Assembly: GCA_002436105.1 (NCBI GenBank)
Contig: DIXU01000003.1
Coordinates: 62,001-126,000 of the forward strand
Reading direction: 5' to 3'
DNA: 64,000 bases
From: Candidatus Aminicenantes bacterium UBA6072
Lineage (GTDB): Bacteria; Acidobacteriota; Aminicenantia; UBA2199
A program made the translations under genes and the position numbers. This document shows positions 36,733 through 46,558 of the stretch, one piece after another. The notes beneath the pieces were generated by a model that worked only from the letters and a program-made list of their open reading frames with translations, was not told the origin of the DNA and searched no databases. The number at the start of each line of letters is the position of its first letter. The first letter of the stretch is position 1.

Positions 36733-38250
36733 TCAGGGCTGCAGCTTCTGGCGCACCATCTCGGTGATGGTGCGGAAATCGATCTTGCCGCTGCCCATTT
36801 TGGGAAACTCGCCCAGCACGACGAATTGCCTGGGCAACGAGATCGCGGGCAGCTCAGCGGCCATGGCCTTGAGCAGTTTGCGTTCGTTGACCTCGCCGGT
36901 GAGGGCGGCGACGATCCGGGCGCCCTTGAGCGAGTCGGGTACCTCCACCACGCAGCAATCCACGCCCTCGGGCAGCAGGTCCAGCATGACGCTCTCGACA
37001 CGGACCAGCGAGACCATCTCGCCGCCGATCTTGACGAAGCGCTTCAGGCGGCCGCGATGCCACAGGAAGCCCTCCTCGTCGAGCACGCCCATGTCACCCG
37101 TTTCGTACCAGCCGTCCTTGATGCGCAGCGAGGTTTCCTCGAGGTCGTCGAAATAGCCCTTCATCACCAGGTCGCCCTTGACCAGGATCTTGCCCTCGCT
37201 GCCCGGGGGCAGCGCCTCGCCGGAATTGATGTCCACGATCTTGACCCGGACGCCGGGCAGCACCTTGCCCACGCTCCCCGGCTTGTTGGCCCCGGGAAGA
37301 TTGGTGGCAACCACCGGGCTGGTCTCGGTGGTGCCGTACCCCTCGCAGAGCTCGAGTCCGTGCTTCTGCAGGAAGCCGGCGCGCAGCGAATCGGGAGTCT
37401 TGTCGGCGCCGGCGACGGCGACGCGCAGCGAGGCGAAGTCGCCGGGATCGGACTGGCGCAGATAGCCGGCGAAGAAGCTGGGCGTGCCCACCATCAGCGT
37501 CACCTTTTCCTCGCGGACGATGGAGCAGATCTTCTTGTATTCCAGGGGATTGGCGTAGGAGACGATGGTCATGCCGTACAGCAGCGGCAGCCAGAAGTCG
37601 ACGTTGTGGCCGAATACGTGGAACAGCGGCAGGTTGGCCAGCATGACGTCCGCGCTGGTCACGGTCAGCACCCGGCCGATGTCCAGGACATTGGAGCCGA
37701 TGTTGCGGTGGGTCAATTGCACCGCCTTGGGGTCCTTTTCGCTGCCCGAAGTGAAGAGGATGACCAGGTTGTCGTCGGGCTCGCCCTGGTGCACCGACTT
37801 GAGCAGCAACGGCAGCGGCAGCTTGGACTTGACCAGCGCCCCCACCTTGTCGACCGCTCCAATGCCTGCCATGATATCCTCGAGGAAGACCATTCCCGGC
37901 ACCAGGCGGCAGCCGATCTTCTCCAGGAGCGCCCGCGAGGCGATGATGGTCTTGAAGCCGCATTTCTTCTGGGCATACTCGGCGTTGCCGGCGGCGCCGG
38001 TGGAATAGTTGATCATCACCGGCACCTTCCCGGCCAGGAGCACTCCCAGCACCGTGAGCATGCAGCCCGCCGAGGTGGGGACCATGATGCCGATGAACCC
38101 GTCGTGGTATTTCCTGAATTTGCCGGCCAGGATCAGCGCAGCGATCAGCGCCTTGTCGTAACTGACGTTCTTTTCCAGGAAGCGGTCGATGATGGCCGGC
38201 TTGGCCCCGAATTTCTTGGCATTCTTGATGAATTCCTGATGCAGGAGCAC
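36733..38250 (-). CDS. Acyl-AMP ligase, acyl-ACP synthetase (Aas)-like
   Basis: 505 residues, ANL superfamily. Activates a fatty acid with ATP. Motifs: LFTSGSEKDPKAV (ATP loop, close to the Aas form), GYGTTETSP, WYETGDMG, and the catalytic C-terminal lysine in KMGSGKIDFR. It lacks the acyltransferase domain fused to Aas in E. coli. GTG start at 38250 with GGAGGT. The spacer upstream has an imperfect inverted repeat around GAATCGTT/AACGATC. Confidence 0.82.
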   Translation of the reverse strand: MLLHQEFIKNAKKFGAKPAIIDRFLEKNVSYDKALIAALILAGKFRKYHDGFIGIMVPTSAGCMLTVLGVLLAGKVPVMINYSTGAAGNAEYAQKKCGFKTIIASRALLEKIGCRLVPGMVFLEDIMAGIGAVDKVGALVKSKLPLPLLLKSVHQGEPDDNLVILFTSGSEKDPKAVQLTHRNIGSNVLDIGRVLTVTSADVMLANLPLFHVFGHNVDFWLPLLYGMTIVSYANPLEYKKICSIVREEKVTLMVGTPSFFAGYLRQSDPGDFASLRVAVAGADKTPDSLRAGFLQKHGLELCEGYGTTETSPVVATNLPGANKPGSVGKVLPGVRVKIVDINSGEALPPGSEGKILVKGDLVMKGYFDDLEETSLRIKDGWYETGDMGVLDEEGFLWHRGRLKRFVKIGGEMVSLVRVESVMLDLLPEGVDCCVVEVPDSLKGARIVAALTGEVNERKLLKAMAAELPAISLPRQFVVLGEFPKMGSGKIDFRTITEMVRQKLQP

Positions 38251-38282
38251 GCGGCACCTCCAGATCGTTTTTTTAACGATTC

Positions 38283-38312
38283 CTTATAACATACCGGCGG
38301 CCGGCTTGGCAA
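38283..38312 (-). promoter_or_regulatory. Promoter of the Aas-like gene
   Basis: TTGCCA (38312-38307), 18 bp, TATAAG (38288-38283) on the minus strand, 32 bp before the GTG start. Confidence 0.5.
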
Positions 38313-38354
38313 TGCCCGGGGAGAGGAAAAAACGGGGGGGTCAGCGCGGGCGGT

Positions 38355-38630
38355 TCACTTCGCCTTCGCCTTCTTTTCCCTGATCTTCATCTTTTTCATT
38401 TTCTTGGCGATGGTATTCCGGTGCAGCTTGACGCTGGTCGACATCTTCAGCAGGTTGTAGTCGTACTTCTCCAGCAGTGCCTGCAGCAGGGTCTTCTCGA
38501 ATTCGTCGGTGATCTCCTTGTAGAAGAGGTAGCGGGAATTCACCGCCTTCCCGGCCAGGATCTTCATCTGGTTCTTGATGGTCAGGGCTTCAAACTGTTC
38601 GGCCAGTTCTATTATTTTTTTTGCTGTCAT
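38355..38630 (-). CDS. Small Fis-type helix-turn-helix protein
   Basis: 91 residues. The C-terminal half (residues ~44-82: FEKTLLQALLEKYDYN LLKMSTSVKLHRNTIAKKMKK) matches the Fis/NtrC-type DNA-binding helix-turn-helix; the end is very lysine-rich. It may be a nucleoid protein or a local regulator. It is the last gene of purC-cvpA-this, overlapping cvpA by 41 bp. Confidence 0.7.
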   Translation of the reverse strand: MTAKKIIELAEQFEALTIKNQMKILAGKAVNSRYLFYKEITDEFEKTLLQALLEKYDYNLLKMSTSVKLHRNTIAKKMKKMKIREKKAKAK

Positions 38631-39135
38631 GGATCTGGATGATGTTCAGCTTTTCCCGCAGGGCGGGGGGCAGCACCTGGATGCCGGCAACGAGCACGCG
38701 GGTCAGTACGGGAGCCAGCTGCGAGCGTCGCAGCGGCTGCCGATTGAGGGGAAAAGCCAGGAAGCCGTATATGACGAGCCCGCAGAGGAGGATGCCGCGC
38801 AAGAGGCCGAACGCGGCCCCCAGCAGGCGGTCGATCCCCTTGAGCGGGCCGACGACCAGGATCTTGCTCACCAGCAGGGTGAACAGGGAGCCGGCGGCGG
38901 CGACCAGGGCCAGCACCAGCAAGAATCCGGTGAAATCGGCCAGGCCGGGGTTATGGATCAGGCCATGGAGCAGCCGGCCGGCATCGTGATAGTGGACGAA
39001 GGCCAGCACCAGGGCGGCGACCAAAAAAAGCAGCGAAAGCAGTTCGCGCACCAGGCCGCGCACCAGTCCGAAAAGGAAGGAAAAGAACAGGATGACGATG
39101 AAAAGCAGGTCCAGGACATTCAGCTCCCCGTTCAT
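38590..39135 (-). CDS. cvpA: CvpA family membrane protein
   Basis: 181 residues with four hydrophobic segments, typical CvpA size and order (LDLLFIVILFFSFLFGLVRG at the start, GLVRELLSL, then GIDRLLGAAFGLLRG). Role in the family is not well defined (envelope stress, purine-linked colicin V production). Its start overlaps purC by ATGA, echoing the purF-cvpA link of other bacteria. Confidence 0.82.
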   Translation of the reverse strand: MNGELNVLDLLFIVILFFSFLFGLVRGLVRELLSLLFLVAALVLAFVHYHDAGRLLHGLIHNPGLADFTGFLLVLALVAAAGSLFTLLVSKILVVGPLKGIDRLLGAAFGLLRGILLCGLVIYGFLAFPLNRQPLRRSQLAPVLTRVLVAGIQVLPPALREKLNIIQIHDSKKNNRTGRTV

Positions 39136-40013
39136 GGCTGGCGGCCGGTCAGGATGCGGTAGATCTCGCCGTATTTTTCGGCCGTGGCGGCGATCACTTC
39201 GGCCGGCAGCGGCGGAGGGACCGAGCTCCTGTTCCAGGAAGAGGCCAGCAGATGGTTGCGCACGTACTGTTTGTCCAGGGGCGGTGGTTCCTGGCCCGGG
39301 CGGTAATCCGCCAGCTTCCAGAAGCGCGAGGAATCCGGGGTGAAGATCTCGTCGATCAGAACGATCCTTCCCTGCTCATCGCGTCCGAACTCGAACTTGG
39401 AATCGGCGATGATGATCCCGCGCTCCAGGGCATAGGCGCTGGCGAAGGCAAAGAGCTTCAGCGACAGGTCGCGCAGTTGACCGGCCGTCTCCCGTCCCAG
39501 CCGTGCCGCCAGCTGATCGAAACGGATGTCCTCGTCGTGGCCTTTTTCAGCCTTGGTGGTGGGAGTGAAGATCGGCTCGGGCAGGCGGTCGGCGAAACGC
39601 AGCCCGGTCGGCAGCTTCACGCCGCAGATCTCGCCGTGGCCTTGGTAGGAGTTCCAACCCGAACCCAGGAGGTAGCCGCGTACGATGGCCTCGACGGGGA
39701 AGGCGTCCAGCTTGCGTGCCAGCAGCGAGCGCTGCTCCAGGATGGCGGCGTGGGCCCGAAATTCGGGGAGATTCTCCGGCTCCGCGCTCAGCACGTGGTT
39801 GGGGATCAGATCCCCCGTGCGCTCGAACCAGAAAGCGGCGATGCGGTTCAGGATGCGCCCCTTGCCCGGGATCAGCGAGGGCAGGATGAAATCAAAGGCC
39901 GAGATGCGGTCGCTGGAGACGATCAGCAACCGATCGTCCACTTCGAAAACGTCCCGGACCTTGCCCCGCTTGAATAATTTGAAAGGCAGTTCTGCCTTTT
40001 CCAGTGCGGTCAA
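39132..40013 (-). CDS. purC: SAICAR synthetase (purine biosynthesis)
   Basis: 293 residues. Joins aspartate to CAIR with ATP. GKVRDVFEVDD, SDRISAFDF, GWNSYQGHGEICG, TPTTKAEKGHDE, IADSKFEFG and DEIFTPDSSR are all family signatures. It begins with TTG at 40013, with AGGAGAGG just upstream; no ATG or GTG fits as well. Promoter with perfect hexamer spacing upstream. Confidence 0.95.
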   Translation of the reverse strand: MTALEKAELPFKLFKRGKVRDVFEVDDRLLIVSSDRISAFDFILPSLIPGKGRILNRIAAFWFERTGDLIPNHVLSAEPENLPEFRAHAAILEQRSLLARKLDAFPVEAIVRGYLLGSGWNSYQGHGEICGVKLPTGLRFADRLPEPIFTPTTKAEKGHDEDIRFDQLAARLGRETAGQLRDLSLKLFAFASAYALERGIIIADSKFEFGRDEQGRIVLIDEIFTPDSSRFWKLADYRPGQEPPPLDKQYVRNHLLASSWNRSSVPPPLPAEVIAATAEKYGEIYRILTGRQP

Positions 40014-40054
40014 TATTCCTCTCCTCGTTCCGGTTTTGTGAATCAGAAGAACTT

Positions 40055-40083
40055 ATTTTATTTGATTCCGATCGCTTTGTCAA
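40055..40083 (-). promoter_or_regulatory. Promoter of purC-cvpA-Fis-like operon
   Basis: TTGACA (40083-40078), 17 bp, TAAAAT (40060-40055) on the minus strand. Confidence 0.75.
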
Positions 40084-40096
40084 TCAGATATAAAAA

Positions 40097-40290
40097 AGAT
40101 GTCAGATGCTGGACGATAGTGGTCAGCAAGAAACAGCCATTTCCGGTCGAACGCCTGATACCTGTTGGTTCTCTTCCTCTTGCTAACGTCTAGCGTCTAA
40201 CGTCTGCCGTCTCTCTCCCTCTTGCTAACGTCTAACGTCTGCCGTCTGTCGTCTCTCTCTGTCTTGCTAACGTCTGACGTCTGACGTCTT
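40097..40290. repeat. Paired heptamer-array element with 42-bp higher-order period
   Basis: Left arm (40097-40130) reads, on the minus strand, CTTGCT-GACCACT-ATCGTCC-AGCATCT-GACATCT. Right arm (40179-40290) has CTTGCT+(NNCGTCT)n three times, starting at 40179, 40221 and 40263, that is exactly 42 bp apart. The two arms are inverted. They occupy the spacer between purC and queA, which holds nothing else apart from the purC promoter. Confidence 0.85.
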
Positions 40291-40293
40291 CTT

Positions 40294-41322
40294 CTATGCA
40301 ATCAGCATCGCGTCTCCATACGAGAAAAAGCGGTATTTCTCGGCGATGGCGATGCGGTACGCCTCCTTCAGGACCTCCAGGCCGGCGAAGGCGCTGGCCA
40401 GGATGAAGAGCGTCGACTTGGGCAGGTGGAAATTGGTCAGCAGCTTGTCGACCAGCCGGAAGCGGAAGCCGGGGGTGATGAAGATCTCGGAGACGAACTC
40501 CTCGCGCGGCGAACCTGCATTCAGGCGGGCGTAGGTTTCCAGCGAGCGTACCGAGGTGGTGCCCACGGCCAGAAGCGCCCGCCCCTCCCCCTTCAGCCCG
40601 GCGATGCGCCGCGCCGTGGCGGCCGGAATGCGGATGCGCTCGCTGCCCATGCGGTGGTTTTCGATCTCCTCGGCCGTGATGGCCTGGAAGGTGGCCTCGC
40701 CCACCTGCAGGGTGATCTCCAGCAGCGGATGGCTTTCCCCAAGCCGGGCCAGGATCTCGGAGCTGAAGTGCAGCCCGGCGGTGGGGGCGGCGATGGAGCC
40801 GGGGTCGCGGGCATAGACCGTTTGGTAGCGCTCGAGGTCGAAGCCGCGGCGGGCGGCAGCTTCCCCGGCGCGGCGCTTGATGTAGGGCGGCAGCGGCGCG
40901 TAGCCCTGCTCGAGGACCCGGGCGTAGTTCCGATCGAAGCGCAGCCGGCGTCGGCCGCGGTCGCCGCCGGCGATGACCTCGCCCCGCGCCCCGCCCTCAG
41001 CGACGAACGAGGCGCCGGGAGTGAAGCGCGCGGCCGGCCGGCACAGGGCCTCGAGCTCTCCCGCGCCATGGTCGCGCACGACCAGCAGTTCGGCCGGCCG
41101 GCCGGCGATTTTCCCCAGCAGCCTGGCCGGAACGACTCGCGAATTGTTCATGACCAGGAAATCGCCGGCAGCCAGCAGATCCGGGAGCTCGGAAAAGCGA
41201 TGGTGGGAAATGCGGCCAGCGGCGAGCTGGAGGTACAGGAGCCGCGAGTGGTCGCGACGCTCGGCCGGGAAGCGCGCGATCAACTCCGGGGGCAGGTCAA
41301 AGTCAAACTCGGATAGCTTCAT
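40294..41322 (-). CDS. queA: S-adenosylmethionine:tRNA ribosyltransferase-isomerase
   Basis: 342 residues. Makes epoxyqueuosine in tRNA from preQ1-tRNA and SAM. MKLSEFDFDLPPELIA, NNSRVVPARL, AAPTAGLHF, EATFQ and NFHLPKSTLFIL are hallmark segments. ATG 41322 matches the usual MKL start; an in-frame ATG at 41331 would add three residues. No other queuosine gene is in the window. Confidence 0.95.
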   Translation of the reverse strand: MKLSEFDFDLPPELIARFPAERRDHSRLLYLQLAAGRISHHRFSELPDLLAAGDFLVMNNSRVVPARLLGKIAGRPAELLVVRDHGAGELEALCRPAARFTPGASFVAEGGARGEVIAGGDRGRRRLRFDRNYARVLEQGYAPLPPYIKRRAGEAAARRGFDLERYQTVYARDPGSIAAPTAGLHFSSEILARLGESHPLLEITLQVGEATFQAITAEEIENHRMGSERIRIPAATARRIAGLKGEGRALLAVGTTSVRSLETYARLNAGSPREEFVSEIFITPGFRFRLVDKLLTNFHLPKSTLFILASAFAGLEVLKEAYRIAIAEKYRFFSYGDAMLIA

Positions 41323-41345
41323 CCCAGGCAATGGGTCGATCTGTC

Positions 41346-41534
41346 GTGATTCGCGATTCGAGAGTCGTGATTCGTGATCCGTGATTCGTAAATCGTGATT
41401 CGTGATTCGAAAACAATAGATGCATCAGCCGTATGTTCTTGTTACTTGCCATTGTAGTTCACCGAACTTCTTGCTGTCACTGACACTTGAAGTACAAAGA
41501 GCTTCCTGCAAACACGATCACTATCACTAACACT
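41346..41534. repeat. Heptamer array (GTGATTC x9) with CACTAT-type partner
   Basis: Nine head-to-tail heptamers at 41346-41408 (GTGATTC five times exactly, others one to three changes), followed by GAAAACAATAG. The right side carries TGTCACTGACACT (41475-41487) and GATCACTATCACTAACACT (41516-41534), which are related to the reverse complement. It fills the queA/EF-G spacer. Confidence 0.8.
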
Positions 41535-41542
41535 TCTTGATC

Positions 41543-43627
41543 TTATTCTTCTTCTTCCTTGACCCTTCCTTCCTTGACGGCCTCGTCGATGATCTTCTTC
41601 TGCAGGTGGCCCGGCACCTCTTCGTAATGCGAGAATTCCATGAAGTAGCTGCCGCGACCGCCGGTGATCGAGGTCAGCGTCGGCTCGAAATCGAGCATTT
41701 CCGACATGGGCACCGCGGCCTTGACCACGTGGTTCTTGCCCTTGATCTCCATGCCCTGGATCCTGCCGCGGCGGCCGCTGAGGTTGCCGTTGATCTCGCC
41801 CATGAATTCCTCGGGAATGACCACCTCCACCTTGACCACCGGCTCGAGGATCGTGGGCTTGGCCGCTTTCATGGCCATCTTGAAGGCCATGGAGGAGGCC
41901 ATCTTGAAGGCCATGTCCGACGAGTCGACCTCGTGGTGGCTGCCGTCGTACAGCTCCACCTTGAAGTCAACCACCGGGTAGCCGGCCAGCACGCCGGTAT
42001 TCTTCGACTCGACAATGCCCTTCTCGATGGCCGGCACGAAATTGCGCGGAACGGACATGCCCACCAGCGAGTTGACGAACTCGAAGTCGCCCCCGCGCGG
42101 CAGGGGCTCCATGCGGATCAGCACGTGGCCGTACTGGCCGCGGCCGCCGCTCTGCTTCTTGTATTTCTTCTCCACGTCCGACTTGCCCAGCACGGTTTCG
42201 CGGTAGGCGATCTTCGGGTGCTTCATGGAGACGTCCACGCCGTACTTGCGTTTCAGCTTGTTGACCACCATCTCGATGTGCAGCTGTCCGTTGCCCGAGA
42301 GGACCAGTTCCTTGGTCTGCGGGTCGCGCAGCATCTTGATGGTGGGATCCTCCTCCATGATGCGCTGCAGGGCGGTGGATATCTTGCCCTCGTCGGCGCG
42401 GGCCTTGGGCTCGATGGCGAACGAGATCGAGGGCACCGGGAAGGAGATCGCCGGCAACATGATCTTGTCGGCCTTGGTCGACAGCGTGTCCCCGGTCTGG
42501 GTCTCCTTCAGCTTGGTGACGGCGACGATATCGCCGGGCTGGACCTCGCCGGCCGGCTCCTGCGTCTTGCCCTGCAGCAGGAACAACCCGGCGACCCGCT
42601 CCTCGACCTCCTTGTTGGCGTTGAAATAGAAGGAATCGGGCTTGAAGGCGCCGGAAAAGACGCGGATGAGGGAGATCTTGCCGGTGAAGGGATCGGAGAT
42701 GGTTTTAAAGACGAGGCCGGCAAAAGAGGCGGTCCGGTCCGCCTTGAGCGGGGCACCGTTGCGGTCCGTCGCCGGCGCCACATCCAGGGGCGACGGCGCG
42801 AAGGAGATGACGAAGTCCAGCAGGGGTTGGACGCCGCGGTTGGCCAGGGCGTCGCCCAACAGCACCGGGAAGGCATTGCGCTGCAGCATGGCGCCTCTCA
42901 GTCCGGCGCGAAGTTCCTCGGGCGACAGATTGCCCTCGGCCAGGTACTTGTCCATCAGCTTCTCGTCGTTCTCGGCGACCTTTTCCAGCAGCGCCTCGCG
43001 GCGCAGCCCCACCTCGTCCTTCAGCGAATCGGGGATGGGGATCTCCTTGCTCTCGCCCTTGTCGTCGGCGCCGAACTGCCAGGCCTTCATCTCGAGGATG
43101 TCGACCAGGCCGCTGAACTCGGGGCCCTGGCCGATGGGCACCTGCATGGCGACCACGTTCTTGCCGAAGGCATCGACCAGGCCGTCGAACACCTTGTCGA
43201 AATCGACCAGTTCCTTGCTCATCTTGTTGACGAAGAACAGGAGGGGGCGGTTCGCCTCGGCCAGGCCGTCGAAGATCCTCTCGGTCTGCACCTGGACGCC
43301 TTCCTGGGCCGATACCACCATCAGGCCGGTCTCCACGGCGCGCAGCGCCACCATGCTTTCCCAGATGAAATTGGCGAAACCCGGGGTATCGAGCAGGTTG
43401 ATCTTGACCTTGTCCTTGTAGGCGTAGGCCAGCGATGCCTGGATGGAGATCTTGCGGGCGATCTCCTCCTCGTCGAAATCAGTGACCGTGTTGCCCTGGT
43501 CCACTTTTCCCAGACGGCTGACCATTTTGGTGTTGTACAGCAGGGCCGAGACAAGGCTCGTCTTCCCGCTCTGGCCGTGGCCGACCACGGCCACGTTGCG
43601 CAGGTTCTCGCTCAGTATATCCTTCAT
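41543..43627 (-). CDS. EF-G-like translation factor (EF-G 2 group) with altered G motifs
   Basis: 694 residues, full five-domain EF-G length. G1 is GHGQSGKT (16-23), G3 is DTPGF (80-84; normal EF-G has DTPGH), and G4 is NKMSKE (134-139; normal NKMD). The catalytic His and the guanine-specifying Asp are thus missing, as in the poorly understood EF-G2/FusA2 relatives. The domain IV-V sequence (GGRGQYGHV, FVPAIEKGI, GRRGRIQGME) is well kept. It ends the glycine operon, starting 1 bp after or overlapping glyS by ATGA-type junction. It is unlikely to be the sole EF-G of the cell. Confidence 0.88.
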   Translation of the reverse strand: MKDILSENLRNVAVVGHGQSGKTSLVSALLYNTKMVSRLGKVDQGNTVTDFDEEEIARKISIQASLAYAYKDKVKINLLDTPGFANFIWESMVALRAVETGLMVVSAQEGVQVQTERIFDGLAEANRPLLFFVNKMSKELVDFDKVFDGLVDAFGKNVVAMQVPIGQGPEFSGLVDILEMKAWQFGADDKGESKEIPIPDSLKDEVGLRREALLEKVAENDEKLMDKYLAEGNLSPEELRAGLRGAMLQRNAFPVLLGDALANRGVQPLLDFVISFAPSPLDVAPATDRNGAPLKADRTASFAGLVFKTISDPFTGKISLIRVFSGAFKPDSFYFNANKEVEERVAGLFLLQGKTQEPAGEVQPGDIVAVTKLKETQTGDTLSTKADKIMLPAISFPVPSISFAIEPKARADEGKISTALQRIMEEDPTIKMLRDPQTKELVLSGNGQLHIEMVVNKLKRKYGVDVSMKHPKIAYRETVLGKSDVEKKYKKQSGGRGQYGHVLIRMEPLPRGGDFEFVNSLVGMSVPRNFVPAIEKGIVESKNTGVLAGYPVVDFKVELYDGSHHEVDSSDMAFKMASSMAFKMAMKAAKPTILEPVVKVEVVIPEEFMGEINGNLSGRRGRIQGMEIKGKNHVVKAAVPMSEMLDFEPTLTSITGGRGSYFMEFSHYEEVPGHLQKKIIDEAVKEGRVKEEEE

Positions 43628-45700
43628 GTTTTTCCTCCTGGTTTGGTCTCGACTAGCAGTGAGAAATCGGCCACCGCCGCCAGCAGTTCATCGATGCGCT
43701 GCAGCAGGGCGATGCGGTTCTTGCGCAGGGTCGGGTTCTTGTCCATGACGAGGATCTTTTCGAAGAAGGCGTCGATGATCGGCTTCATTTCCAGGATCTC
43801 CGAGGCGGCCTGGGTGAAATCCTTCTTCAAGATCAGGCCGTCGATGCGCGGCTTCGCTTCCTTGAACACGTCGGAAAGGATCTTCTCCTCCTTTTCCTTC
43901 AGTTCGCCCTCGGAAAAATGGCAGCGTTCGCTGTTGCCGCAAATGTTCTTCAGGCGCCGATGCAGGGCGGCCAGAGGCTCGGCCATGCCGCTGTCGACCA
44001 GCGTGGCGACCGCCCGGGCCTTCAGGAACTTCTCATAAACGGCCATGGCCTCCTGGGCCATGACGGCGTTGACCACGTCGTAGCGGTACTTCATGGTATC
44101 CTTCAGGTAGTTCTCCAGCCGGGCGGAGAACAGCTCGCAGATGGTCTTGCAGCTTTGCTGAAGATCCACGTCATTCTTGGCGAAGTTCAACGCGGCCAGG
44201 CGGATGAGCGGCGCCAGGTCCAGGGGCATCCGGAAATCGATGAGGATGCGAATGACGGCGTTGGCATCGCGGCGGATGCCGTAGGGATCCTTGGAACTGG
44301 AGATCTTGATGCCCTTGCCGACGAAACCGGCGATGTTGTCCATGCGGTCGGCGATGGAGAGGATGCCCGCTCCCAAATCCTCCAGCTTCTCGTCGGCCTG
44401 GCCCCTGGGCTTGTAGTGGCCGTATATCGCCTTCCAGACCACCGGGTCCTCCCCGGCTGCCTGCAGGTAAAGGCCGCCCATAATCCCCTGCAGCGAAGGG
44501 AACTCGCGCACCATCTGGGTCAGCAGGTCGTTCTTGCAGTGGAAAGCGGCCTTGTGCAGCTGGCTGCGCATCTTGTCCTGGTGGGTCTCGTTGATCACGA
44601 AATCGACCAGGGCGGCCAGGCGCTCCACCTTCTCGAAATAGGTTCCCAGCTCCTTCTGGAACATGACGTTCTTCAGGAGGTTCTTCAGGGCGAAGAAATC
44701 CTGCTTGCGGTCCTGGTCCCAGAAGAACTGGGCATCCTCGAACGCCGCCTGCACGACCTTCTCGTTGCCGCGGCTGACCTTGCCGTTCTCGTCGGGAATG
44801 TTGGCCACGCCGACGAAATGGCGGGTCAGCTTGCCGGCGCTGTCATAGACCGCCAGCAGCTTCTTCTCGTGGGTCATGAAGGCGGTGATGATCTCCGTGG
44901 GCAGGGCCAGGTACTTTTCGTCGAATCCGCCGCTGAACACCACCGGGTACTCGTTGCTGTAGACAAAGTAGTCCAGCATGTCCTGGTCGCAGGGCACCCG
45001 GCATTCCAGCTCCTCCTCGATCTCGCGGATCTCGGCCAGTATCTTGCTCTTTCTCTCCTCCTCGTTCAGAATGATGAAATTCCGCCCCAGGCCCTCGAAG
45101 TAGTCCTTGAAGGAATTGACCTCGAAAAAAGCGTCCGACAGCAGCAGATGGCCCGGGCAGCGGTTGCCCGAGCGCACGCCGGCGAACTCGATGTCGAGCG
45201 GCTTGTTGCCGAACAGGGCCAGGATGCTCTTTACCGGCCGGATGAAGGGGACGCGCGACTCGTTCCAGACCATGGTCTTGGGGAACGTCAGCGCCGCCAG
45301 CAGCGCCGGGATCGCCTTGGCCAGCAGTTCGGCCACGTCGTGGCCGCCGCCGACCTTGGTAATGCCCAGGTACTTCCCCTTGGGCGTCTCGATCTCGACC
45401 ACGTCGTTCAGCTTGACCCCCTGGAACTCGCAGAATTTCTTCAGGGCCACCGTGGGCAGTCCGCGCTCGTCGAGAGCGATGCGCTTGGCCGGCCCCAGCA
45501 CCGTCTCTTCCTTGCTGGCCGTCTTTTCCGGAACCTGCAGCGCGTGGATCATCAGGCGGCGGTTGGTGGCCGCGCACTCGATGCCGCCGGTCGGGATATG
45601 CTCCTGAACCAGGCGCGCCAGGAACAGCTCGCGCAGCTGGTCGCGGATCATGCCGACAACGGGAGCCGGGATCTCCTCGACGCCGAGTTCAAGAAGCAGG

Positions 45701-45708
<8 letters not shown>
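43624..45708 (-). CDS. glyS: Glycyl-tRNA synthetase beta subunit
   Basis: 694 residues, normal length. MADLLLELGVEEIPAPVV is the family opening; later ESRVPFIRPVKSILALF, SNEYPVVFSGGFDEKYLALP, VLSIADRMDNIAGF and DPYGIRRDANAVIRIL. Forms the alpha2-beta2 enzyme with GlyQ. ATG 45708 preferred (AAGGTG upstream); GTG 45717 would add three residues. It overlaps the glyQ 3' end by 8 bp and the next gene by 4 bp. Confidence 0.95.

Positions 45709-46554
<846 letters not shown>

Positions 46555-46558
<4 letters not shown>

Noticed and set aside
40179..40290. Possible CRISPR array
   Set aside because: The 42-bp blocks are repeats throughout; there are no unique spacers between conserved repeats and no cas genes.
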